Shown: positions 43,926-52,394, numbered from the stretch's first letter. The stretch is 64,000 nucleotides of DNA from Pseudomonas sp. QS1027 (GCF_002814235.1 NZ_PHSU01000004.1:360124-424123); one strand, 5' to 3'. Numbers and translations are program-made. Notes: generated from the sequence alone by a model not told the origin.

Positions 43926-44531
43926 ATGTCAACAAAACCCATCGCCAAGGGGCAGGAACCCAAGCGCGCCAAGGGGCATATCCGTGTGGCGGCCATTCTG
44001 GAAGCCGGGGTCGAGCTGTTTACGGAAAAGGGCTTTGATGCGACGACGATGACGGAGATTGCGGCGCGCTCGGGGACGGCGATCGCTTCGCTGTATCGAT
44101 TCTTTCCGACCAAGGAGTCCGTGGCCGAGGCGCTGTTGATGAACTACGTCGAGCACGCCCTGGCCTCTCTCGCCGAGCTGGCCTCGCAAGCCCGTGCCAT
44201 GACACCGCCGGAACTGGCGTCGGCGTTTGTCGATTTCAGTCTCGCGCTGCAGTCAAAGCGTCAGTTCGCCGTCAATCTGGTGGATGTCGCGGGGGCCAGC
44301 GAAAGCCGGCGGCAGCAGTTTCGCAAGGCCATGGTGGACGGTATCGAGGCGGCGCTGCGGGAGGTGATTCCAGCCCTTGTCCCGGCCAAATCCAAGGCCG
44401 TGGCCATGACGCTGCTGAATGTGTTCAAGGGCGTGGGGCGGATCAGCGAGGAGACCCCCGCCGTGCAACGGGTGCTGTTGGCGGAGGCCAAGGATATGGT
44501 TCGGCTTTATCTTTCGGCGCTGGAGGCCTAG
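43926..44531 (+). CDS. TetR-family transcriptional regulator
   Basis: A 201-residue TetR protein. The helix-turn-helix is FTEKGFDATTMTEIAARSGT then AIASLYRFFPTKESVAEALL. The C-terminal domain has no recognised subfamily. Divergent from the AbrB-family transporter with two palindromic elements in between, giving a simple repressor/target/autoregulation unit. Confidence 0.92.
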   Translation: MSTKPIAKGQEPKRAKGHIRVAAILEAGVELFTEKGFDATTMTEIAARSGTAIASLYRFFPTKESVAEALLMNYVEHALASLAELASQARAMTPPELASAFVDFSLALQSKRQFAVNLVDVAGASESRRQQFRKAMVDGIEAALREVIPALVPAKSKAVAMTLLNVFKGVGRISEETPAVQRVLLAEAKDMVRLYLSALEA

Positions 44532-44533
44532 GT

Positions 44534-44848
44534 CTATGTCGCCTTGTCGTCGGCGTCGACCTGGTTGATGCGCTTGTACAAGGTTTGCAAATAGGCAAAG
44601 TCGGCGGAATACAGGTCTTCGATGACTTTGGTGTTGATCATGTCGAGATTGCCCAGCCGCACAACCACTCGCGACAGCACGATGACGATCAGGTAGGCCG
44701 GATTGGCTTGTACCCGGTGATCCTTCAACGGCAGGATCTCGTCACCGGCGGTGGCCAGGCGCATCACGCCGTTCCGGTGCAGGTTGCCGTCTCCATCGCG
44801 GTATCCGAGTGGAAGGGTAAATTCAACTTCGGTGCTGATGACACTCAT
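44534..44848 (-). CDS. Orphan phage-tail-assembly-like protein
   Basis: A 104-residue protein. The block EVEFTLPLGYRDGDGNLHRN then GVMRLATAGDEILPLKDHRV and NPAYLIVIVLSRVVVRLGNL resembles small proteins encoded beside tail-tube and sheath genes in Mu-like phages and contractile injection systems, where they act in tail assembly. No other structural genes remain here except a 25-codon fragment just upstream. ATG 44848 has AGGAG 7 bp before it. Resemblance is from memory of family patterns. Confidence 0.62.
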   Translation of the reverse strand: MSVISTEVEFTLPLGYRDGDGNLHRNGVMRLATAGDEILPLKDHRVQANPAYLIVIVLSRVVVRLGNLDMINTKVIEDLYSADFAYLQTLYKRINQVDADDKAT

Positions 44849-44853
44849 GCTTG

Positions 44854-44931
44854 CTACTCCTGTCGGGGCACCCGGGTCATGTAGGTAATGGGCCGTTCGA
44901 AGGTATAGCCAAAGTCATCCGCGGTGTCGAG
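44854..44931 (-). pseudogene. Severed C-terminal end of a gene upstream of the tail-assembly-like gene
   Basis: A minus-strand frame of 25 codons reads LDTADDFGYTFERPITYMTR then VPRQE and TAG at 44854-44856. The ribosome site for the next gene (AGGAG) lies within its last codons, as expected for two adjacent operon genes. Its upstream end is a stop codon immediately adjoining the decarboxylase-family gene, so the rest has been deleted. Confidence 0.5.
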
Positions 44932-44934
44932 CTA

Positions 44935-45714
44935 TCAGACTTGCTTGTCCCGGGCATCGAATACGTCCTTCAGCACCGGTACCGCCGACATCGCTTTTGG
45001 CCAACCCACGTAGAACGCCAGGTGGGTCACCACTTCCGCGGCCTGCGTCCGGGTCAGGCCATTGTCCATCGCCCGGTTCAGGTGGAAGGGCAGTTGGGCG
45101 GCTTGCCCCTGGGCGATCAGTGCAGCCACGGTGATCAGGCTGCGGTCGCGTGGGGTCAGGTCGGCCTGGCGCCATAGATCGGCGAACAGGACGTCGTTGG
45201 TGTAGTGCGCAAGCCCAGGCGCAACGGCACTCACATTCGCCTCGACAAGGGCTCGGCGTTTGGCTTCGGCCACGGGTTCGAGAGTCAACGGCTCTTTGGC
45301 TGGAGAAGTAATCTGGTCAGCGGGAATCTGCCGTTCAGTGAATATCTGCCTGGCCACAATGGCGGCCGACATCGCATTCGGCCAACCGGAGTAGAACGCC
45401 AGATGGGTGATCAGCGCGCTGATTTCACTCGGCTTCACGCCATTGTCGAGTCCCAGCTTGATGTGTCCGCTGAGCTGCGCGCTCTGCCCGCTGGACACCA
45501 GCGCGGCGAGCGTGATCAGGCTGCGGTCGCGCGGCGCCAGCTCCTCGCGCTTCCAGACTTCGCCGAAGAGTAACTCGGTGGTGTAGTTGTACAACTGGGG
45601 CGTGGCCTCCAGCACATCCGGCGAGGGTTTTGGGTCGGGGCGAGACATGCCTTGGTCGGCATCGACCATGGCCGAGAAACACAGTGTGGCGAATGCGCTG
45701 GCTAAGAGTTTCAT
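44935..45714 (-). CDS. Exported protein with two carboxymuconolactone-decarboxylase domains
   Basis: A 259-residue protein of two tandem CMD/AhpD-like repeats: LAPRDRSLITLAALVSSGQS (about 60-79) with HLAFYSGWPNAMSAA, and LTPRDRSLITVAALIAQGQA with HLAFYVGWPKAMSAV. The AhpD-type CxxC is absent from both, so peroxidase activity through that motif is unlikely. A short hydrophobic N-terminus (MKLLASAFATLCFSAMVDA) suggests export. Divergent from a LysR gene at 45908 across 193 bp that contain TTAAGATCATTAA. Confidence 0.85.
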   Translation of the reverse strand: MKLLASAFATLCFSAMVDADQGMSRPDPKPSPDVLEATPQLYNYTTELLFGEVWKREELAPRDRSLITLAALVSSGQSAQLSGHIKLGLDNGVKPSEISALITHLAFYSGWPNAMSAAIVARQIFTERQIPADQITSPAKEPLTLEPVAEAKRRALVEANVSAVAPGLAHYTNDVLFADLWRQADLTPRDRSLITVAALIAQGQAAQLPFHLNRAMDNGLTRTQAAEVVTHLAFYVGWPKAMSAVPVLKDVFDARDKQV

Positions 45715-45907
45715 CGAGTCGACTCCTGAGATGAATGGCCATCAATGGTGATACCGCAGGGGCAGGGCTGCGCTGAGTGACAAGAGTTTAAGAAAACTGG
45801 ATAGATTCATTAAGATCATTAACTCGCATGGAGTCATAAGCAGGGCTCATGAATGATCCGAAGGTTATGCCGCTATAATCCCGGCAACTCATGGTAGGAA
45901 TTCATCA

Positions 45908-46807
45908 ATGGCCCGGGAAAGCTACAACGATCTGCTGGCGTTTCTGGCCGTGACCCGCGAGCGCAGTTTCACCCGTGCCGCCGCCCAGCTCGGCGTTTCG
46001 CAATCCGCCCTTAGCCACACCATCCGCGCCTTGGAGACACGCCTCGGCGTTCGCCTGCTGACCCGCACCACGCGCAGTGTGGCGCCGACCGAGGCGGGCG
46101 AGCAGCTGTACAACAACCTGGCTCCGCGCTTTGAGGAGATCGATGCCGGCCTGGCCGAAGTCATTGAGCTGCGCGACAGCCCACGCGGCACCATCCGTAT
46201 CACCGCCACCGATTACGCGGCCAACAGCGTGTTATGGCCGAGGTTGGCGCCGTTCATGTCGCAGTACCCCGATATCAAGGTCGAAATCATGACCGACTAC
46301 GGGCTGACCGATATCGTCGCCGAGCGCTACGACATTGGTGTACGCCTGGGCGATCAGGTGGCCCAGGACATGATTGCGGTACGCGTGGCTCCAGACCTGC
46401 GAATGGTCATCGTCGCTGCGCCATCCTACCTGCAAGCCCATCCGGCGCCGCGCAAGCCTGAGGACCTGGCCCACCACAACTGCATCAACTTGCGCCTGCC
46501 CACCCACGGCGGTTGTTATCCCTGGGAGCTGAAAAAGGGCAAGGCCGAATTGCAGGTGCGGGTAGAGGGGCAACTGACTTTCAACAGCTCCTATCAGATG
46601 CTCGAAGCGGCGCTCAGTGGCTGCGGGCTGGCGTTCATTCCGCAGGACCTCGCCACCTCGCATGTCGCCGCCGGGCGCCTGCAGTGGGTGCTCGAGGATT
46701 GGTTTCCGACCTTTCCCGGACTGCACATCTACTACCCCAGTCGCCGGCAGTCGTCCCGTGCGCTGGCCTTGGTGATCGCCGTGCTGCGTTATTCCGAGGA
46801 CTCATGA
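45908..46807 (+). CDS. LysR-family transcriptional regulator
   Basis: A 299-residue complete regulator. The helix-turn-helix is AVTRERSFTRAAAQLGVSQS then ALSHTIRALETRLGVRLLTR. The effector domain (from about 92, GTIRITATDYAANSVLWPRL) is of the DmlR/PA0477-like group. It lies between the divergent decarboxylase-like gene and the aldo/keto reductase on the same strand; either could be its target. Confidence 0.92.
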   Translation: MARESYNDLLAFLAVTRERSFTRAAAQLGVSQSALSHTIRALETRLGVRLLTRTTRSVAPTEAGEQLYNNLAPRFEEIDAGLAEVIELRDSPRGTIRITATDYAANSVLWPRLAPFMSQYPDIKVEIMTDYGLTDIVAERYDIGVRLGDQVAQDMIAVRVAPDLRMVIVAAPSYLQAHPAPRKPEDLAHHNCINLRLPTHGGCYPWELKKGKAELQVRVEGQLTFNSSYQMLEAALSGCGLAFIPQDLATSHVAAGRLQWVLEDWFPTFPGLHIYYPSRRQSSRALALVIAVLRYSEDS

Positions 46808-46930
46808 GATCAGCTCATGACTGCATCCGTCCTTTCGGTCTTAATCACCAATCGGCTTGTGACTAGGATGGCGGCACGGCTTTGAGCACCTGCTCGGCCA
46901 TCCTGTTTCAACGCTGATGGAAGGTGACCG

Positions 46931-47941
46931 ATGAACTACCGCTATCTGGGCCGCAGCGCCCTGAAAGTTTCTCCCCTGTGCCTGGGTGCCATGATGTTTG
47001 GTGGCGAGACCGACGAGGTGACCTCCCGGCGCATCATCGACAAGGCGGCCGCCAGTGGCATCAACTTTATCGACACTGCCGATGCTTATCACGCCGGGCG
47101 TTCCGAAGCCGTGGTGGGCCGGGCGATTGCCGAACAGCGTGATCGTTGGGTGGTGGCCACCAAGTTTGGCTATCCATCGTCCGCGACTGCTGGCCCGAAC
47201 GAGCAGGGCCAGTCGCGCAAGTGGATCATGCAAAGCGTCGAGGCCAGCCTCAAGCGCCTGGGCACGGACTATATCGACGTCCTGTATTTTCACCGGGCCT
47301 TGACTGACGCGCCGATGGAGGAGGGGATTCGTGCTGTCGGTGACCTGATTCGTCAAGGCAAGATCCGTTATTACGGGGTGTCCAATTTCCACGGTTGGCG
47401 TATTGCGGAGATGGTGCGCATCGCGGACCAGTTGGGCATCGAGCGCCCTGTGGTCAGCCAGCCGTTGTACAACATCGTCAACCGTACGGCGGAAGTCGAG
47501 CAACTGCCGGTGGCAAGCAATTATGGGTTGGGTGTCGTACCCTACAGCCCATTGGCGCGTGGCGTGTTGAGCGGCAAATATGCGCCGGATACACCACCTC
47601 CCGCGGACACCCGTGCCGGGCGCGGCGACAAGCGTATCCAGCAGACCGAGTGGCGCCCGGAGTCCTTGGAGATTGCCCAGACCATTGCCCGTCATGCGGT
47701 TGAGCGTGGGACCACTTCCATTGCCTTCGCGATTGCCTGGGTGTTGAAAAACTCGCTGATCAGCGCGGCCATCGCCGGTCCGCGTACCGAGGCGCATTGG
47801 GACAGCTACCTGGACGCACTCGGGTTGGAGTTGGGGCCCGATGACGAGAAACTGGTCGACGGTCTGGTCGTGCCTGGGCATGCGTCGACCCATGGCTTTA
47901 CTGATCCGGGGTATCCGGTAGAGGGGCGCAGGGTGCTTTGA
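46931..47941 (+). CDS. Aldo/keto reductase
   Basis: A 336-residue TIM-barrel NADPH-dependent reductase of the YajO/Tas-like branch. Catalytic tetrad residues are readable: Asp and Tyr in FIDTADAYHAGRSE (about 46-59), Lys in WVVATKFGYPSS and His in DVLYFHRALTD. The cofactor-binding C-terminus has AIAGPRTEAHWDSYLDALGL. Reduces aldehydes or ketones in the cytosol; substrate unknown. ATG 46931 follows GGAAGG with an 8-bp gap. Confidence 0.92.
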   Translation: MNYRYLGRSALKVSPLCLGAMMFGGETDEVTSRRIIDKAAASGINFIDTADAYHAGRSEAVVGRAIAEQRDRWVVATKFGYPSSATAGPNEQGQSRKWIMQSVEASLKRLGTDYIDVLYFHRALTDAPMEEGIRAVGDLIRQGKIRYYGVSNFHGWRIAEMVRIADQLGIERPVVSQPLYNIVNRTAEVEQLPVASNYGLGVVPYSPLARGVLSGKYAPDTPPPADTRAGRGDKRIQQTEWRPESLEIAQTIARHAVERGTTSIAFAIAWVLKNSLISAAIAGPRTEAHWDSYLDALGLELGPDDEKLVDGLVVPGHASTHGFTDPGYPVEGRRVL

Positions 47942-48031
47942 ATGGGTGGCCAATGCCTTGTCGATTCTTGGGGAAAGTAGAGTGATAGCCCGATATCCTG
48001 TCGGGCCCACTTCATACAAGCGAATCACGCT

Positions 48032-48436
48032 ATGCCCAGCTTGTCTTTCGCGATCCGTGTGTTGTTCGCTTGTTGCCTGTTGGTAGCCACCGCCAACCAC
48101 TTGCGTGCAGATTTTCAGCATGGGCTGTTCTGGGACTACGGATACGGGGAGAGCGCTCATTGGGCCAGTCGCGTGTTCTGGAGTGCGCTGACCTTCCTTG
48201 ATCCATTGGCTGCGCTGCTGCTGTTCATCAAGCCTCGGGTGGGGCTTGCCCTGACTGCCTCGATTATCGTGGCTGACGTTGCCCATAACACCTACTACGT
48301 TGCGCTGAATCAGCAGTGGCTGGCGTCTTTCTATCTGTCCCAGGTGGCTTTTCTTATCGCGGTTATGTTGCTTTCGCCTGTCGTCTGGAAGGCTATTAAT
48401 TCCCGTCAATCAAATGCTCAGCCAACTCAGGACTGA
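48032..48436 (+). CDS. Small membrane protein, about four segments
   Basis: A 134-residue protein with four hydrophobic stretches (about 6-24, 45-63, 70-88, 100-118). A soluble loop DFQHGLFWDYGYGESAHWA joins the first two. Not recognised beyond DoxX/DUF-like topology. The 3' 41 bp overlap the convergent GH6 gene, so the two transcripts are antisense to each other at their ends. Confidence 0.72.
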   Translation: MPSLSFAIRVLFACCLLVATANHLRADFQHGLFWDYGYGESAHWASRVFWSALTFLDPLAALLLFIKPRVGLALTASIIVADVAHNTYYVALNQQWLASFYLSQVAFLIAVMLLSPVVWKAINSRQSNAQPTQD

Positions 48437-49352
48437 ACGTCCCGGCCGTTGGCCCGCCGTGGCAGTTTCGGGTCGCTGAGGACGATCCGTCGGAGTTGCC
48501 TGGGATCTTGATCCAGACCGCCAACACGGTCTCTGTGATGGCCTGAGGTTGAAGACCAATCTTGCGCCCCGAAGGATTGCACCAGTCCCCGGGGCTGGAG
48601 CCGTTACCGTTGCGGCTGGTATCGATCACCATGGATTTTGCATAGCCGTAATCAGCCGACAGCCTGGCATTGATCGCGTCGCCGTAGGTACGGGATTGAT
48701 CAAGGGTGTAGAAGTTGGAGACATTCAACGCAAAGCCCCGCGCATTCTTCACACCCGCCGCATTCAGATAACCCGCCATTGCGCTTGAAGGTTTCCAGCC
48801 TGCATTTCCCGCGTCCAGGTAAACCTCCGCCAAGGGCGCGCGCTGCTTGAACCCGGACACCGCGTAATTGAACAACGCCAGACGTTCATCGCGCTTTGGC
48901 TGAGTCAGGCATCCGCTGTCCGCCAGCGCATCCGGCTCCAGAATGACCACGGCAGGCTTGTCGCCAATGCCATTGATAAACCGGTCTATCCAGTCTCGAT
49001 ACTCCAAGGCATTTGCCGCACCGCCCGCCGACGCGCCGCCACTGCAGTCACGACCAGGCAGGTTGTACGCCACCAGAATGGGTATCTGATTAACCTTGTC
49101 TGCCGCCCCAACGTATTGGCTGACGGTGTCGGTGAGCTGGTCGGTTGTCTGGCTGGTACCGGTCAGCCAGCGGGCGCTGGGTACACCGGCAATCGACGCC
49201 TGGATTTTTGCCGTAAGAGGAGACTGGGGATTTGCCTTCACCCATTGCGCGGCGGTTGATCCGGGATTGACGTAAAAGCCATCGGCGGCATAGGCCGCCG
49301 ACTGTAGTGATATGAAGATGACGCAGGCGGTGAGAATGGCTGCCTTGGGCAT
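48396..49352 (-). CDS. Secreted glycoside hydrolase family 6 protein (cellulase-like)
   Basis: A 318-residue protein with a signal peptide (about 1-22, SAAYA-A). GH6 marks are present: IPILVAYNLPGRDCSGGASA (about 91-110), VVILEPDALADSGC with the proton-donor Asp, LAEVYLDAGNAGWKPSSAMA, NARGFALNVSNFYTL and the C-terminal WIKIPGNSDG...GTFSPELAEHLI. GH6 enzymes cut beta-1,4-glucan by inversion. No carbohydrate-binding module is attached. The family is typical of actinobacteria and fungi, so transfer is possible. Its 3' end overlaps the convergent membrane gene by 41 bp. Confidence 0.9.
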   Translation of the reverse strand: MPKAAILTACVIFISLQSAAYAADGFYVNPGSTAAQWVKANPQSPLTAKIQASIAGVPSARWLTGTSQTTDQLTDTVSQYVGAADKVNQIPILVAYNLPGRDCSGGASAGGAANALEYRDWIDRFINGIGDKPAVVILEPDALADSGCLTQPKRDERLALFNYAVSGFKQRAPLAEVYLDAGNAGWKPSSAMAGYLNAAGVKNARGFALNVSNFYTLDQSRTYGDAINARLSADYGYAKSMVIDTSRNGNGSSPGDWCNPSGRKIGLQPQAITETVLAVWIKIPGNSDGSSSATRNCHGGPTAGTFSPELAEHLIDGN

Positions 49353-49432
49353 TAACGGCTTCTCTGCAAAACAGGATGGTTGCGGATGCCGAGCGTAACA
49401 TCCCAGATACGGTGCTGCTTTTCACTATTGAA

Positions 49433-49455
49433 GGAGGGGGCCTTGGGCCCCCTCC
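49433..49455 (-). terminator. GC-rich hairpin after the sugar-binding protein gene
   Basis: GGAGGGGGCC (49433-49442), loop TTG, GGCCCCCTCC (49446-49455): 10-bp perfect stem, weak T content beyond. It ends the minus-strand operon; a REP-type element is an alternative reading. Confidence 0.6.
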
Positions 49456-49464
49456 AGTTCGACA

Positions 49465-50391
49465 CTACTTATAACGCTGCTCAAACATCGCCACCTGCTC
49501 CGGCTTGATCAACTGGAAGGGCACCCACACATCCGGCTCGACCGCTTCGCCCTTGATCATCTTGATCGCCGACTGTACCGCCACGGTCGCCTGGGCCTTG
49601 GGATCCTGGAACACGGAGGCTACCAGCATGCCGCGCTTGATGGCCGCGAGGCCGTCGGGCAGGCCGTCGATGCCGACGATCGCAATCTCCCCCTTGGCCT
49701 TGCCGGCCTGCTGCAACGCCATGGCGGCGCCGATGGCCATCTCGTCGTTGTTGGCCACGATGGCGTCGAAGTGGGTGCCCGCCAGCAACCAGTTGCTGGT
49801 CAGGTCCATCCCTTTGTTGCGCTGCCACTCGGCACTCTGTTGCTCGACGATCTTGATCCCGGGATAGTCCTTGAGCACCTGTTTCACGCCTTCGGTGCGG
49901 TCGTGGGTGGCGTTCTGCGCAAGGTCGCCCATGATGATCGCCAGGCTGCCTTTGCCCCCCAACTTCTCGGCCAGATAACGCATCTGCAGTTGCCCGGCCT
50001 CGAGGTCATTGGACGCCACGGTGACCACACCTTTGGGCAGGGTACGTTCGTCCGGGTGGCGGTTGACGTAGACCAGCGGGGTCTTCACCTCGACGGCGGC
50101 GCGGGTCATATTGGCGGTGGCGGAAGTATCCACCGGCAGGACGATCACGGCATCAACCTTCTGGCTGAGAAAACCTTCGACCTGATTGAGCTGACGCACC
50201 ACATCGCCCTGGGCATCCTCGAACTGGATCTGCACGCCTTCCTGTTTGGCGGCCGCTTCCAGGCCGTTGCGCACGTAAGTCATGAAGTTGTCGTCGACCC
50301 GGGCAATGCTGACGCCGATGCGATAACCGGCGCTGGCCCATTGGCTGAAGAGCAGTAACAGCGTGGCAAAAAACAGTGTGTGGCGACGCAT
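49465..50391 (-). CDS. Sugar ABC transporter substrate-binding protein (Peripla_BP_4, ribose/inositol type)
   Basis: A 308-residue periplasmic protein with a signal peptide (about 1-21, FSQWASA). Family blocks are RIGVSIARVDDNFMTYVRNG (about 24-43), KVDAVIVLPVDTSATANMTR and HFDAIVANNDEMAIGAAMAL, typical of ribose, rhizopine and myo-inositol binders. Third gene of a minus-strand operon after a MocA-type dehydrogenase and a TIM-barrel isomerase. No ATPase or permease gene follows (the next gene is a convergent GH6), so it must work with a transporter encoded elsewhere. Confidence 0.9.
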   Translation of the reverse strand: MRRHTLFFATLLLLFSQWASAGYRIGVSIARVDDNFMTYVRNGLEAAAKQEGVQIQFEDAQGDVVRQLNQVEGFLSQKVDAVIVLPVDTSATANMTRAAVEVKTPLVYVNRHPDERTLPKGVVTVASNDLEAGQLQMRYLAEKLGGKGSLAIIMGDLAQNATHDRTEGVKQVLKDYPGIKIVEQQSAEWQRNKGMDLTSNWLLAGTHFDAIVANNDEMAIGAAMALQQAGKAKGEIAIVGIDGLPDGLAAIKRGMLVASVFQDPKAQATVAVQSAIKMIKGEAVEPDVWVPFQLIKPEQVAMFEQRYK

Positions 50392-50452
50392 GATGGTTTT
50401 CCTTTTGTTGTTATGAGTTGAAATTCATCAGGATCAAACCTGCGGATTGCAG

Positions 50453-50483
50453 GCACTCGGCGGATCAGATCCGCCAGGAGTGC
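50453..50483 (-). other. Intercistronic stem-loop
   Basis: GCACTC-GGCGGATC (50453-50466) pairs with ATCCGCC-GAGTGC (50469-50483), with one unpaired A, giving a long stable stem between the isomerase and binding-protein genes. It may set the relative expression of the last gene. Confidence 0.5.
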
Positions 50484-50491
50484 CGGCTTCC

Positions 50492-51280
50492 TCAGTCAAG
50501 CGTGAACGCCTGCCGAAAGCGTTCAAGTGCCGTTTCGCTGTCGCCGCTGGCCCAGCCTTCGAGCCCGACCACGCCCGTATATCCCATGCCGAACAAGGCC
50601 CTGGCAATGGCCGGATAATGAATCTCACCGGTGCCGGGTTCCTTGCGTCCGGGGACATCGGCGACCTGGATTTCACCGATGGCAGGGCCGGCGCGCTGGA
50701 TCAGTTCGATCAGATTTCCTTCGCCGATCTGTGCATGGTAAAGGTCCAGGTTCATCTTCAGATGCGGGCTGCCCACGGCCTCGATCAGTGCCAGGGTGTC
50801 GTCGGCGCGAGCGAACGGAGTGCCGGGGTGGTCGACCTCGGTGTTGAGGTTTTCCAGCAGGAACACCCGGCCCGCGTCTTCACCCAGGCGGGCGATTTTT
50901 TCCAGGGTCTTGCAGGCGCTCAACCACATGCGTCCGGTGGTACAGGCTACGGGTTTGACCGGCAGGCCTTTGTCGCCCAACCCCGTGCCATGCAGATTGA
51001 GGCTCGGGCAATTCAGTTGCGCGGCCACGGCCAGGGATTCCCGGGCGCTGTCGAGCAACTGGCGGATGTCTTCGGGGTCGGTCAGGTTGCCCGAGATATA
51101 GCCGGTCATGGAGGTGAAGTCGGCGCCCGTGGCAACCAGGGCGGGAATGTCCTTCTTCGTCCAGTCCCAGATTTCCGCACTGAAGCCCAACGCATGAATA
51201 CGTTTGACGCGCTCGGTAAACGGCAGGTCGAGGAAGACCATCTCGGCGCTGATCGCCAGCTTGAAGGGTGAGAAGCTCAT
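50492..51280 (-). CDS. Sugar phosphate isomerase/epimerase-like TIM-barrel protein (hydroxypyruvate-isomerase/IolI class)
   Basis: A 262-residue AP-endonuclease-2-fold TIM barrel. Metal-site residues are carried in NTEVDHPGTPF, LKMNLDLYHAQIGEG (about 184-198) and GEIHYPAIARALFGMGYTGV. The N-terminus KLAISAEMVFLDLPFTERVK resembles Hyi/OtnI hydroxypyruvate isomerases. ATG 51280 has AAGGAG 8 bp before it and shares a base with the upstream gene's stop (TGATG). Role: isomerisation of a keto sugar or inosose-type intermediate; exact substrate not certain. Confidence 0.87.
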   Translation of the reverse strand: MSFSPFKLAISAEMVFLDLPFTERVKRIHALGFSAEIWDWTKKDIPALVATGADFTSMTGYISGNLTDPEDIRQLLDSARESLAVAAQLNCPSLNLHGTGLGDKGLPVKPVACTTGRMWLSACKTLEKIARLGEDAGRVFLLENLNTEVDHPGTPFARADDTLALIEAVGSPHLKMNLDLYHAQIGEGNLIELIQRAGPAIGEIQVADVPGRKEPGTGEIHYPAIARALFGMGYTGVVGLEGWASGDSETALERFRQAFTLD

Positions 51281-52299
51281 CAATGGGCTCCTTGCACACG
51301 TACGGTTTTACCTTGCTGGAAGGACTCGATACAGGCGCGGGCAATGGCCAGTGCCGCCCGGGCATCTTCGCCGCTGGCCAGGGGTTTTTCCCCGGAGCGG
51401 ACGCAGCCGACAAAGTGATTGAGCTCGGCAATGTAGGCGTCGCGCAGCAGGTCGGTGTCCAGGCGCAGGGTGTCGGCCTGGATGCCGCCGGCCAGGTAGC
51501 GCACCAGGTCCGAGTCATTGACGTTGCCCATGGTCAGCATGCCGGCGCTGCCGAACACTTCGCCGCGCACGTCGTAGCCATAGACCGCCTGGAAGTTGGC
51601 CTCGGCCGTGGCAATGGCGCCGTTGTCGAAACGGATCGTTACCACCGCGGTATCCAGCAGGCCCTTGTCCTTGTACTCGGGGGCGATCAGGGCGTCGGCC
51701 ATGACAAAGACCTCGACGGCTTCGGCGCCCGGGTTGAGGTAGCGCAGGGTGTCGAAGTCATGGATCAGGGTTTCGAGAAAGATCACCCACTGCGGTGAGG
51801 CGGCCGGGTTGTTCAGGGCCGGGTCGCGGGTCAGCGAACGCAGCAGTTGCGGTGTGCCGATACGGCCGGCGACCACATCCAGGTGGGCGGCACGAAAGCT
51901 TCTGGCAAAGCGCCGGTTGAAGCCGACCTGCAGCGTGACACGGGCATCGGCGGCCGCGGCGATGGCGCGGTCGGCTTCGTCCAGGGTAATGGCCATGGGT
52001 TTTTCACAGAACACTCCCTTGCCGGCGCGGGCGGCGCTGATCACCAGCTCGGCATGACTGCGGGCCGGGGCGGCGATCAGGACGGCGTCGATCTCCGGGT
52101 CGTCGAGCAGTTGCTGTGGATCGGTATAGACCCGCGCCACGCCCAACTCTGCCGCCAGGCGAGCGGCCTGGCCGGGCACCGGGTCGGCGATGGCGCCAAG
52201 GCAGGCACCGGGAATGTGCCGGGCGGCGGTCAGGGCGTGAAAGCCGCCCATACGACCGGCACCGATAAGTCCCAGGCGGATGATCTTGGATGTGCTCAT
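51280..52299 (-). CDS. Gfo/Idh/MocA-family dehydrogenase (inositol 2-dehydrogenase-like)
   Basis: A 339-residue NAD-dependent oxidoreductase. The Rossmann motif is RLGLIGAGRMGGFHALTAAR (about 7-26), the cofactor/catalytic motif is CEKPMAITLDEADRAIAAAA (Lys in EKP) and the substrate site includes IHDFDTLRYLNPG. IolG/IdhA and MocA are the nearest types. ATG 52299 has GGAG about 10 bp upstream. It heads the operon, which has a sigma-54 promoter at 52374-52389 and a divergent sigma-54 activator gene. Confidence 0.9.
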   Translation of the reverse strand: MSTSKIIRLGLIGAGRMGGFHALTAARHIPGACLGAIADPVPGQAARLAAELGVARVYTDPQQLLDDPEIDAVLIAAPARSHAELVISAARAGKGVFCEKPMAITLDEADRAIAAAADARVTLQVGFNRRFARSFRAAHLDVVAGRIGTPQLLRSLTRDPALNNPAASPQWVIFLETLIHDFDTLRYLNPGAEAVEVFVMADALIAPEYKDKGLLDTAVVTIRFDNGAIATAEANFQAVYGYDVRGEVFGSAGMLTMGNVNDSDLVRYLAGGIQADTLRLDTDLLRDAYIAELNHFVGCVRSGEKPLASGEDARAALAIARACIESFQQGKTVRVQGAH

Positions 52300-52373
52300 G
52301 AAAAATGACTCCGTCTTATTGTTGTTCATAGGGCGTGGCAGCAGGCGATGCCGTTGCTGGTACAAGGCAAGGG

Positions 52374-52389
52374 AGCAAAGGCTGTGCCA
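52374..52389 (-). promoter_or_regulatory. Sigma-54 (-24/-12) promoter of the dehydrogenase operon
   Basis: Minus-strand TGGCACAGCCTTTGCT fits TGGCAC-N5-TTGCW exactly. -24 GG is opposite 52387-52388 and -12 GC opposite 52375-52376, so transcription should start near 52363, about 64 bp before the ATG at 52299. Confidence 0.85.
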
Positions 52390-52394
52390 ATATT

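Noticed and set aside
49433..49455. REP/REPIN element
   Set aside because: The palindrome resembles Pseudomonas REP cores, but only one copy is present and its place right after a stop codon fits a transcript end better.
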